A model generated the notes under the pieces. That model did no database searches, had not been told where the DNA came from, and saw only the letters and a list, made by a program, of their open reading frames with translations. This document shows, piece by piece, positions 7,465 through 14,954 of a stretch of DNA of 64,000 bases. The stretch's first letter is position 1. Every line of letters begins with the position of its first letter. A program made the translations under genes and the position numbers. This DNA is from Devosia sp. (lineage in GTDB: Bacteria > Pseudomonadota > Alphaproteobacteria > Rhizobiales > Devosiaceae): assembly GCF_028290435.1 (NCBI RefSeq), contig NZ_JAQGJV010000074.1, forward strand, positions 186,001 through 250,000, read 5' to 3'.

Positions 7465-9126
7465 ATGCCCACACCCAATCCGCGCCACCCCAATTTCCCG
7501 ATCCCCGGCGGCAGCGAACTGCGCGCCAAGGGCTGGCGGCAGGAAGCATTGCTGCGGCTGCTGGAAAACGTGCTGGCGGTTGGCGAGAACCCGGACCAAC
7601 TCATCGTCTACGCGGCGCTGGGCAAAGCGGCGCGCAATTGGGCCAGCCACAAGGCCATCGTCGAAACGCTGCTGTCCATGGACGAAGATCAGACCCTGAT
7701 CATTCAGTCCGGCAAGCCGATCGGCCTGCTCAAGACCCATGCCAAAGCGCCACTGGTGATTATGGCCAACTGCAACATCGTCGGGCAGTGGGCCAAGGCC
7801 GAGGTGTTCTACGAACTGGAGAAAAAAGGCCTGATCTGCTGGGGCGGACTGACCGCCGGGGCCTGGCAATACATCGGGTCGCAGGGCGTAATTCAGGGCA
7901 CCTATGAGATTTTCATGCGCATCGCCGAGAACCGCTTCGGCGGCTCATTGGCCGGACGTTTCATCCTGACCGCCGGCCTTGGCGGCATGGGCGGCGCCCA
8001 GCCGCTGGCCGGGCGCATGGCGGGGGCGGCGATCCTTTGCGTCGATATCGATGCCGAGCGAGCCGAGAAACGCAAGCAGATCGGTTACCTTGAGGAGATC
8101 GCGCCGGACCTCGATACGGCTCTGGCGATGATCGATAAGGCGGTGGCCGAAAAGCGTGCGACCTCCATCGGGTTGGTCGGCAATGCCGCCGAGATTTATC
8201 CCGAGATTTTCCGTCGCGGCATCGTGCCCGATATCGTCACCGATCAGACCTCGGCGCATGACCTGATCTATGGCTATGTGCCCAAGGGCATGTCGCTAGC
8301 CGAAGTCCGGCGCCTGCGCGAGGAGGGCCCCGCCCAGTTGATGGCGGCCAGCCGCGCCTCCATCGTCGATCACGTCCGCGCCATGCTGGCCTTCCAGCAG
8401 GCGGGCAGCGAAGTGTTCGATAATGGCAATCTGATCCGCACCCATGCCAAGGCCGGCGGGGTCGAAAACGCCTTTGATATCAAGATTTTCACCGAGGCCT
8501 ATCTGCGGCCGCTGTTCGCCAAGGCTATCGGTCCGTTCCGCTGGATGGCGCTGTCGGGTGATCCGCAGGACATCGCCAAGATCGACGACAAGCTGCTGGA
8601 GATGTTCCCGGACAATCACATTGTCACCAACTGGATCGCGTTGGCGCGGCAGCATGTGCCGTTCGAGGGCCTGCCGGCCCGCATCGCCTGGCTTGGCCAC
8701 GGCGAGCGCACGGCATTGGCGCGGGCGGTTAATGCCATGGTGGCGGATGGCACGCTGGCCGGGCCGGTCGCCTTCAGCCGCGACCACCTCGATGCCGGCG
8801 CCATGGCGCATCCCAATATCATGACCGAGCGGATGAAAGACGGCTCCGACGCCATCGCCGATTGGCCACTGCTCGACGCGATGTTGTTGTGCTCTTCGAT
8901 GGCCGACCTTGTGGTGGTCCATTCGGGCGGCGGCGGCTATGCGGGCTACATGACGTCAGCCGGCGTTACCGTAGTCGCCGACGGCACCGAAGCTGCCGAT
9001 GAACGGCTAGAACGGGCGCTCACCAACGATACGGCGCTTGGCGTCATGCGCTACGCGGACGCGGGATATGAGGAGAGTTTCGAGGAAATCGCGGCCAAGG
9101 GGATTGGCCATATAGCCGTCGACTGA
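7465..9126 (+). CDS. Urocanase-family hydratase, probably thiourocanate hydratase
   Basis: 553 aa, full-length urocanase fold. The NAD-binding loop GLGGMGG is at 171-177, and the family blocks TAGAWQYIGSQG (130-141), GNAAE (239-243) and VTDQTSAHD (258-266) are present. Urocanases hydrate the imidazole ring using tightly bound NAD as an electrophile. The active-site cysteine of urocanate hydratase (Cys410 in Pseudomonas putida) is Ala408 here (LPARIAW), and the later HHGGG motif reads HSGGG. With a DUF917 protein, hydantoinase and carbamoylase upstream and no hutH, hutI or hutG, the substrate is probably thiourocanate or its S-methyl form. Ordinary urocanase activity is the alternative but looks unlikely. 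Last gene of the operon; it converges on the next gene with a 6-base gap. Confidence 0.88.
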   Translation: MPTPNPRHPNFPIPGGSELRAKGWRQEALLRLLENVLAVGENPDQLIVYAALGKAARNWASHKAIVETLLSMDEDQTLIIQSGKPIGLLKTHAKAPLVIMANCNIVGQWAKAEVFYELEKKGLICWGGLTAGAWQYIGSQGVIQGTYEIFMRIAENRFGGSLAGRFILTAGLGGMGGAQPLAGRMAGAAILCVDIDAERAEKRKQIGYLEEIAPDLDTALAMIDKAVAEKRATSIGLVGNAAEIYPEIFRRGIVPDIVTDQTSAHDLIYGYVPKGMSLAEVRRLREEGPAQLMAASRASIVDHVRAMLAFQQAGSEVFDNGNLIRTHAKAGGVENAFDIKIFTEAYLRPLFAKAIGPFRWMALSGDPQDIAKIDDKLLEMFPDNHIVTNWIALARQHVPFEGLPARIAWLGHGERTALARAVNAMVADGTLAGPVAFSRDHLDAGAMAHPNIMTERMKDGSDAIADWPLLDAMLLCSSMADLVVVHSGGGGYAGYMTSAGVTVVADGTEAADERLERALTNDTALGVMRYADAGYEESFEEIAAKGIGHIAVD

Positions 9127-9132
9127 CGGCCG

Positions 9133-9990
9133 CTAAACCTCATTCCGCCAGCTATATTGCGGCGAATAGCCGAGCATTTTCTTGGCTTTTTCGATCGAGA
9201 GCAGGGTGCCGTTCTGCGTGAGATTGCCCTTGGTCGGCACGCCGGGAAACACTTCGGCCAGCAGCGACATATTGGAGCGGCTCATCACCGTATCGGCATT
9301 GGCGATGATGAAAGCCTCAAAGCCGGTGAAATCAGCCTGGATCGAGCGGCGGACGGCCTGGGCGCCGTCGCGGGCATCGATATAGCCCCATAGGTTCCAC
9401 TTGCGGCCGCGCGGATCGGCGTCGAATTTGGGGAAGGCAGCGTAGTCTTCGGGGTTCATCACATTGGAGAAGCGCAGGCCGACAATGCGCAATGACGGGT
9501 CCCAGCGGCAGAACTGGGCGGCCATGGTTTCGTCCAGCAGCTTGCCGAGCGAATAGGCGCTTTCGGGGCGGGGGAAGTATTCCTCGTCCACCGGCGCGTA
9601 GGGCGGCGGCGTATCAAACGGTAGGCCGAGTACGGTCTCGCTGGAGGCGAAGACGATGTTCTTGATGCCGGCGAGGCGGCTGGCCTCGAACACATTGTAG
9701 GTGGTCGGCACATTGTTGGCGAAGGTCTTGGCATTGGCTGCTAGGCCCGGCGCGGGAATCGCTGCCAGATGCACCACTGCCTCGAACGGTCCGCCGCGCT
9801 CGTCGACGCCGCCCAGGATGGCGCTGGCAACCTGGCCAAAATCAGTCAGATCGACGCGCACGCTTTTGCAGATCGGCTCCGCCAAAGCCTGCTGATCGAT
9901 GTTGAGAACATCGTAGCCATGGGCGACGAGGTCGCGCAGAACCGCTCGTCCAAGCTTGCCGCTGCCGCCCGTCACCAGAACCTTGGCCAT
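9133..9990 (-). CDS. NAD-dependent epimerase/dehydratase (extended SDR)
   Basis: 285 aa, Rossmann-fold sugar-nucleotide epimerase family. The dinucleotide motif GGSGKLGR is at residues ~8-15. The catalytic Tyr-Lys pair is seen in YSLGK, and the upstream serine in the SSET segment. The ATG at 9990 is preceded by a near-perfect GGAGG six bases upstream, which fixes the start; a longer frame reaches 10065. It could be a uronate dehydrogenase or UDP-sugar epimerase; the sequence alone does not decide. It is transcribed against the operon and probably unrelated to it. Confidence 0.85.
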   Translation of the reverse strand: MAKVLVTGGSGKLGRAVLRDLVAHGYDVLNIDQQALAEPICKSVRVDLTDFGQVASAILGGVDERGGPFEAVVHLAAIPAPGLAANAKTFANNVPTTYNVFEASRLAGIKNIVFASSETVLGLPFDTPPPYAPVDEEYFPRPESAYSLGKLLDETMAAQFCRWDPSLRIVGLRFSNVMNPEDYAAFPKFDADPRGRKWNLWGYIDARDGAQAVRRSIQADFTGFEAFIIANADTVMSRSNMSLLAEVFPGVPTKGNLTQNGTLLSIEKAKKMLGYSPQYSWRNEV

Positions 9991-10210
9991 CGTTTCCTCC
10001 AGTTTTTTGAAGCACTTGGCTGCGTGCCTTGGCATCAGCTTAGGCTCGAATAGCAGTGCTGCCAACCCGGCTCCACGGTAAACGAGCTATGAACGGGCCC
10101 CTCAGAAGGGGTTCAAGGCCCTGGGCGCTTTATGGCGATCAAGGGCGGCCGGACGGTCGCCAGAACCGGCGGTTGCTCCAAGTGGGCGCTGCCTACCAGA
10201 GGAGCCTCAA

Positions 10211-10633
10211 ATGCAAAAGTTCGCCATCATCACCGTTCTCGCTGGCCTTACCATGGCCTTCACCACGATCGCCAGCTCGGCTGCCATCGTGCGGCCTCGC
10301 CATCCTACAGCCGTGTCGCAGACCAGCCATACCGAATGCATCGAAAGCCTGGGTCATTTTCGCAGCGTTCACCGCGACGATATCGATGCCATCGACGGCC
10401 AGTCCGTCATGGTCATCCATGTCTGCGACGAGAATTCCCTGCTCAGCGACGCCTCCTATGGTTCGCTGTTCATCGACGGCAATGTCAACACGTTGCGCCG
10501 GCCGATCGCCCACAACTACACGCTGATGAGCGCTCTCGATGAGGAAGGCCTCGACCAGAATGACGTCGTCTCGCTGCGCTTCGGCGGCAATGACTCCATC
10601 GTCCTCTACGTCTATGACCGCGATATGCGCTAG
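10211..10633 (+). CDS. Small secreted protein of unknown function
   Basis: 140 aa. The N-terminus has a charged MQK, a hydrophobic stretch and a small-residue region ending near SSAA, consistent with a Sec signal peptide and periplasmic location. The mature part has two cysteines (near residues 43 and 71) that could form a disulfide, and an acidic C-terminal half. I recognise no domain. A GAGG ribosome site lies 8 bases before the ATG. A short stem (10633-10640 with 10650-10657) just after the stop lacks a T-run. Confidence 0.6.
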   Translation: MQKFAIITVLAGLTMAFTTIASSAAIVRPRHPTAVSQTSHTECIESLGHFRSVHRDDIDAIDGQSVMVIHVCDENSLLSDASYGSLFIDGNVNTLRRPIAHNYTLMSALDEEGLDQNDVVSLRFGGNDSIVLYVYDRDMR

Positions 10634-10756
10634 GCGGCAATCGGAGAGTTTGCCGCCCGGATGAACGCTTTCTGAACATCGATTTCAGCATGGGTTCAAG
10701 GCGGATGCGGCAAACTCCAATCATCGAAACCACCACGCCGTTGAGGGAGACATGAA

Positions 10757-11098
10757 ATGAACAAGCATCAGGAAAAAGTTTTGGTCGCCACGCTCTGCGG
10801 CCTGGTTATCACCGCCGCCGCCGCTTTCGCCGTGCAGCCTGCAATGGCCGCCGGATATGGCGTCGATCAGCTGGCCCAAGTCAGTGGCGTCGCCGGCTGG
10901 GATCATCTGAACGTGCGCAAATGGCCCGCTGCCTATTCGCAGAAAGTCGGCGCGTTTGATGCCCAAACCCATGTGTGGGTCGATCGCTGCGTCGAAGTTA
11001 CCAATAGCGCCGACTGGTGCCTGGTCGATCGCGGCGGGCTCAAGGGCTGGGTCAACTCGAAATTCCTCACCCTGGCCGGCGACGACTGGGATATCTGA
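10757..11098 (+). CDS. Secreted bacterial SH3-domain protein
   Basis: 113 aa. There is a signal peptide of about 31 residues (cleavage near AMAA-GYG). The mature part is a single SH3_3-type domain: LNVRKWPAAYSQKVG is the typical LNVR-x-P start and GWVNSKFL the typical G-W-V end. Such domains bind cell-wall peptides or act as periplasmic targeting modules. Two cysteines near residues 78 and 88 may pair. The upstream GAGGGAGACATGAA gives a good ribosome site. It stands alone and has no catalytic domain. Confidence 0.75.
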   Translation: MNKHQEKVLVATLCGLVITAAAAFAVQPAMAAGYGVDQLAQVSGVAGWDHLNVRKWPAAYSQKVGAFDAQTHVWVDRCVEVTNSADWCLVDRGGLKGWVNSKFLTLAGDDWDI

Positions 11099-11284
11099 CC
11101 ACGCTGCCGCAGGGGCGGTGGTCCATCTGCCGGATCAAGCGATCTTCGCCGCACGATCCGCACAGTCCGTGTAGATGGACTTCCACCCCTACGGGTTCTG
11201 CCACGTGCCTGCCTCTTCCCAAGCCTTGTTGACTTTTCCGGTCTGGTGCTGTTCGCAAGACAGCCTGGACCGGAGTTTTTTATC

Positions 11285-12289
11285 ATGGATGCCAATCCCA
11301 TTCTGGCCGAGCTGACGCGCGGCAACTGGGTCGAGAATATCTTCCGCGGCGCCTTCGCGGTGGTCGATGCGGACGGCACCGTCATCGCTGCCGCCGGCGA
11401 TATCGAGCGGGCGGTGTTTCCGCGCTCGGCGATCAAATCCATGCAGGCGTTGCCGATTTTTGCGCGTCACGCCGAGGACAAGTTCCATCATAGCAACGAG
11501 GAACTGGCGCTGGCCTGTTCGTCCCATCATGGGCAGGACGTCCATGTGGCGGTCGCGTCTGGCCTGCTAAGCCGGCTGGGCCTGTCGGCGGCCGACCTGG
11601 AATGCGGCGCTCATGCGCCCACCAATGCGGTGGCGCGCGAGGCCTTGCGGGCCAGCGGCGGCGAGCCGAGCCCGTTGCACAACAATTGCTCGGGCAAGCA
11701 TTCCGGCATGCTGAGCGTGGCGCTGGCCATGGGCGTGCCCACCGCCGGCTATGTGGGGCGCGAGCATGAGGTGCAGCGCGCCGTGCGCACGGCGGTCGAA
11801 ACCGTGATCGGGGAGAACCTGACCGAAGGCAAATGCGGCACCGACGGCTGTTCTATCCCCACTTACGCCGCGCCGCTGCGAGCCTTCGCCTATGGCTTTG
11901 CGCGCATGGCGACGGGCAAGGGCCTGCCGGCCGAGTACGCCAATGCCGCCCAGCGCCTGTTTGACGCGGCGACAAGTCATCCGCATCTGGTTGCGGGCTC
12001 CGGCCATTCCGACACCCTGATCATGCAGGCCTTCGGCGGCCGCGTGATGCAGAAGATCGGCGCCGAAGGCGTGCAATGCGGGGCCATCCGCGACAAGGGC
12101 TGGGGCTATGCCATCAAATGCGACGACGGCAACACCGCTGCCTCGCAGGCCATGCTGGCCGGCCTGCTGCTGGCCATCGCCGATCCCGACGAGGCGCAGC
12201 GGGCGGTGCTGAACAAGTTCGCGAGCCAGACCATTCGCAGCGTGCGCGGGGCGGATGTGGGCGTATTGGAATCCCGGCTGGTGCTTTGA
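11285..12289 (+). CDS. ansA: Rhizobial-type L-asparaginase (class 3)
   Basis: Hydrolyses L-asparagine to aspartate and ammonia; 334 aa. With the ATG at 11285 every key residue of the Rhizobium etli ReAII enzyme falls at its published number: S48 and K51 (RSAIKSMQ), S80, and the zinc-site residues C135, K138 (NCSGKHS) and C189 (TDGCS). This confirms both family and start; a longer in-frame start at 11246 is therefore rejected. It is cytoplasmic, with no signal peptide. It stands alone, followed by a strong inverted repeat belonging to the next gene's upstream region. Confidence 0.95.
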   Translation: MDANPILAELTRGNWVENIFRGAFAVVDADGTVIAAAGDIERAVFPRSAIKSMQALPIFARHAEDKFHHSNEELALACSSHHGQDVHVAVASGLLSRLGLSAADLECGAHAPTNAVAREALRASGGEPSPLHNNCSGKHSGMLSVALAMGVPTAGYVGREHEVQRAVRTAVETVIGENLTEGKCGTDGCSIPTYAAPLRAFAYGFARMATGKGLPAEYANAAQRLFDAATSHPHLVAGSGHSDTLIMQAFGGRVMQKIGAEGVQCGAIRDKGWGYAIKCDDGNTAASQAMLAGLLLAIADPDEAQRAVLNKFASQTIRSVRGADVGVLESRLVL

Positions 12290-12297
12290 AGCAGGAT

Positions 12298-12406
12298 TGT
12301 TCCAACAGTTTTTTAGATTTTCTAGAAAACTGTTGGAACAATCGAAGCGACTATGCTAATTCTGTTCCAACAGAAAACCGCGGAAACAGAGAAAAGTGTT
12401 GGAACT
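12298..12406. promoter_or_regulatory. Four-site operator-like array (TGTTCCAACA) upstream of and over a start codon
   Basis: The 10-mer TGTTCCAACA occurs at 12298-12307 (+), 12331-12340 (- orientation) and 12363-12372 (+), with a nine-of-ten copy at 12397-12406 (-). The spacings are 33, 32 and 34 bases, close to three helical turns, and the orientation alternates. The first two sites are the ends of a 23-base inverted repeat (12295-12317 with 12321-12343, one mismatch). The last site overlaps the GTG start of the next gene. This looks like a cooperative repressor array that could shut off that gene. No T-run follows the first hairpin, so it is a poor intrinsic terminator. Confidence 0.6.
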
Positions 12407-13433
12407 TCGCGGGATAGAAGAGTTCAACAACGATCAGCGGCGAGAATTCGTCAATACCCAGCAACGCTTTAGCGCCTGGACGTCGGCGCGGCGTCGCTTG
12501 CTGGAAACACGCGGGTCCATGGTCTGGCAAACCAAAAAAGGGTCGGACTACCTCCTGCGCAGTTACTATGACAAATCCGGCCTCCGCCGCCAGCGTGGCT
12601 TAGGCGTGAGGTCGGAGCAAACCGAAACGCTCAAACGCGAGTACGAAAACAGTCGCGATGAAGCCAAGGCACGCTTCAAGGAGATTGACACGGTGCTGGC
12701 CCGACAGGCGGGAATAAACCGCGCGCTGGCTCTTGGGCGAGTTCCGATGCCAACCGCCCGGATCATGAGAGCGCTGGATGACATCGGAGTATTGGGTGCT
12801 GGCATTCGGGTCGTCGGCACGAACGCTATCTATGCCTATGAGGCCGCCGCTGGGGTCGTTGTTGATGCTGGCATCACCGCCACCGGTGATATCGATCTGT
12901 TGTTCGACAGCCGCGGGGGACTGCGCTTCGTTATTTCCGACGATATTTCGGAACCGTCCCTGCTTGCAGTGCTCCAAGGCGTCGACAAGACCTTCCACCG
13001 GACTGCCCAATCCTTCCGCGCGGAAAACGCCGAAGGCTATATGGTCGATCTGATCAAACCGATGCGCAATCCACCCTGGAAGCCGGACAGGACGAAGCTA
13101 GGGGACGATGACGCTGACATAGTCGCTTCGGAGATCGAAGGCTTGGTTTGGCTGGAGAATGCGCCCGTATTCGAAGCGATCGCCATCGATGAACGTGGCT
13201 TTCCGCTGCGGATCGTCGCCGCCGATCCACGCGTGTTCGCGGCGCATAAACACTGGGTGTCGCAGCGGGTTGATCGCGAACCGATCAAGCGCCGGCGAGA
13301 CGCGGATCAGGCGGTGATCGTTGGTGGTATCGTCGGGCAATACTTGACCTATCTGCCGTTCGAGATCGCGGACTTGAAAATGCTGCCCAAGAAAGTTGCT
13401 GAAGCGGCTGCGCCTTTGTTCGCAACGGCATGA
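12396..13433 (+). CDS. GSU2403-family nucleotidyltransferase-fold protein
   Basis: 345 aa, resembling the NTP_transf_8 / GSU2403 family. A basic N-terminal helical region (to ~residue 110) precedes a minimal nucleotidyltransferase core with a GTNA segment and a GDIDLL acidic pair near residue 168. A C-terminal region (AAHKHWVSQR) is typical of the family. Substrate and role are unknown. Related folds act as AbiEii/MNT-type toxins, but no partner gene is adjacent. The GTG start lies inside the last site of the operator-like array. Base composition is lower in GC than the neighbours, suggesting transfer. Confidence 0.75.
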   Translation: MLELRGIEEFNNDQRREFVNTQQRFSAWTSARRRLLETRGSMVWQTKKGSDYLLRSYYDKSGLRRQRGLGVRSEQTETLKREYENSRDEAKARFKEIDTVLARQAGINRALALGRVPMPTARIMRALDDIGVLGAGIRVVGTNAIYAYEAAAGVVVDAGITATGDIDLLFDSRGGLRFVISDDISEPSLLAVLQGVDKTFHRTAQSFRAENAEGYMVDLIKPMRNPPWKPDRTKLGDDDADIVASEIEGLVWLENAPVFEAIAIDERGFPLRIVAADPRVFAAHKHWVSQRVDREPIKRRRDADQAVIVGGIVGQYLTYLPFEIADLKMLPKKVAEAAAPLFATA

Positions 13434-13452
13434 GCCGGCGACAAGTCGCCCG

Positions 13453-14799
13453 CTAAACGCCCTGCACTTCGCCCACTGTGTTGTTGGCGATCGTCAGCTG
13501 CGGGTATTTGGCGGCGTTGGCGATGAGGTCGGGTTCGACCATGTCGGCCCAGGCCATGCCGACTACGGCGTGTTCGGGATCGAAGATCATGTTGTTGGCG
13601 ATTTGGGCATTGCCCGCGCCGGGCGCGACGCTGACGGCAACGCCAATAAGGATGTCGTACATGACATTACTGGCGATCAGCACATTGCTGAGATAGGGGC
13701 CGTAACCCGCGACGAAAGCCGGGCCGGGCACGCGCGTGACGGTATTCCCCGTGACTGCGGCTTCGGCCTCAGCGGCAATGCCGAAAGGCGTGGTGTCCGG
13801 ATTGACCAGTGATCTGGGGGCAATGTTGCGCACGATATTGCCGGTGCAGATCGCGAGATGGCCGCCCTCGTTGTAATTGGTCATCGAGATGCCGCCAGCG
13901 GCCCCATCAACGATGTTGTTGGCAATGACCGAGCCGGAAAAGGCGAACTCGGAAAAGATCGCGACTTCGCCCGAGTTGAGGCAGGTATTTCCGCTCACTT
14001 GCGTATTGTTGGTGGTGTTGAGCCGCACGGCGGTGAAGGCGCAATCGGCGATGTGATTGTCGCTGACGATGACGTCGTCGGCCTTGAACACGTTGATGCC
14101 ATTGCCGTTTTGACCGTTGCCGCCGTCATTGGCCTTGATATTCCAGATGCGGTTTTCGCTGATGATCGAGCCGTCAGATCCGCCCTCGCTGCGCCAGATG
14201 CGGATGCCGGCATTGCCGCAATCGCTGATGCGGTTGCCGGTTATCAGCAGGTCTCGATTGTCCAGCGCATGGATGGCGGCGTCGCCATGGCCGCGGAAAT
14301 CGCAGTCGGAAATGGTGACGGCCGAATCCGTGATGAAGAGGCCGGTCGTCGGGCTATCGATGAAGCTGCACTGCGTGAAGCTGACAGACAGGCTGCTCAC
14401 CACCGCTAGGATGGCGCTCAGGCCACCCGCCGCGTCGTCGGCGCTACCGGCGAAGATCACATTGGCGACCTTGGCGTCGCTGACACTGGTGAACGCGCCG
14501 ATCGAGCCGCCATTCCAGCCGGTGAGTTGGGTGGAGCCGGGTGTGCCCTCGATGGCGACGCGGCTGGCAAACGCGATATCGGCAACGAAGATGGTGCCGG
14601 GCGGCAGGACCAGCTTTTGCCCGCTAGCGCTGGCGGCCACGATCGCGTCCTGCAGCGACTTGCTCTGGTCATCGGCAATGCCCGGGACAACGCCGAAATC
14701 GACGGCATGGAGCGCGTCGCTGGCGCGGGCGAGAGCCGGTGCGAGAACCCCGGTGGCGCCGAGGCTGGCAACGAAATGGCGGCGGGTCAGATGTGTCAT
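13453..14799 (-). CDS. Tat-exported repetitive beta-helix protein (TIGR03808-like)
   Basis: 448 aa. It begins with a twin-arginine signal (TRRHF, residues 5-9, then a hydrophobic stretch and an ALA-type cleavage region). The rest consists of short repeating N- and I/V-rich turns (ISDN, ITGNRISDCGNAG, VIANNIVDG, IANNTVG) expected of a right-handed parallel beta-helix like pectate lyases. No catalytic site is recognisable. The protein should fold in the cytoplasm and be moved to the periplasm by Tat. It runs convergent to the nucleotidyltransferase-fold gene. Confidence 0.85.
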   Translation of the reverse strand: MTHLTRRHFVASLGATGVLAPALARASDALHAVDFGVVPGIADDQSKSLQDAIVAASASGQKLVLPPGTIFVADIAFASRVAIEGTPGSTQLTGWNGGSIGAFTSVSDAKVANVIFAGSADDAAGGLSAILAVVSSLSVSFTQCSFIDSPTTGLFITDSAVTISDCDFRGHGDAAIHALDNRDLLITGNRISDCGNAGIRIWRSEGGSDGSIISENRIWNIKANDGGNGQNGNGINVFKADDVIVSDNHIADCAFTAVRLNTTNNTQVSGNTCLNSGEVAIFSEFAFSGSVIANNIVDGAAGGISMTNYNEGGHLAICTGNIVRNIAPRSLVNPDTTPFGIAAEAEAAVTGNTVTRVPGPAFVAGYGPYLSNVLIASNVMYDILIGVAVSVAPGAGNAQIANNMIFDPEHAVVGMAWADMVEPDLIANAAKYPQLTIANNTVGEVQGV

Positions 14800-14954
14800 G
14801 GCGGCAGTGTGCCGCGATGTCTGCAGCGAGGGAAGAGGTGAGGGGGCGGCATGGTAAAGCAGAGGGATTATCGGGCGCCGCCATCACACTGCCTTGTCCC
14901 GCGTCATCGCGAACGGCTATAAGCCATGCGAACGATTTGATAGGGGCGCCGGCC

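Noticed and set aside
7465..9126. Ordinary urocanase of histidine utilisation
   Set aside because: Active cysteine absent and no other hut genes present; the neighbours fit a thiohydantoin pathway.
12295..12343. Intrinsic terminator for the asparaginase gene
   Set aside because: The stem is long but no T-run follows, and its arms contain the 10-mer repeated further on, so an operator array explains it better.
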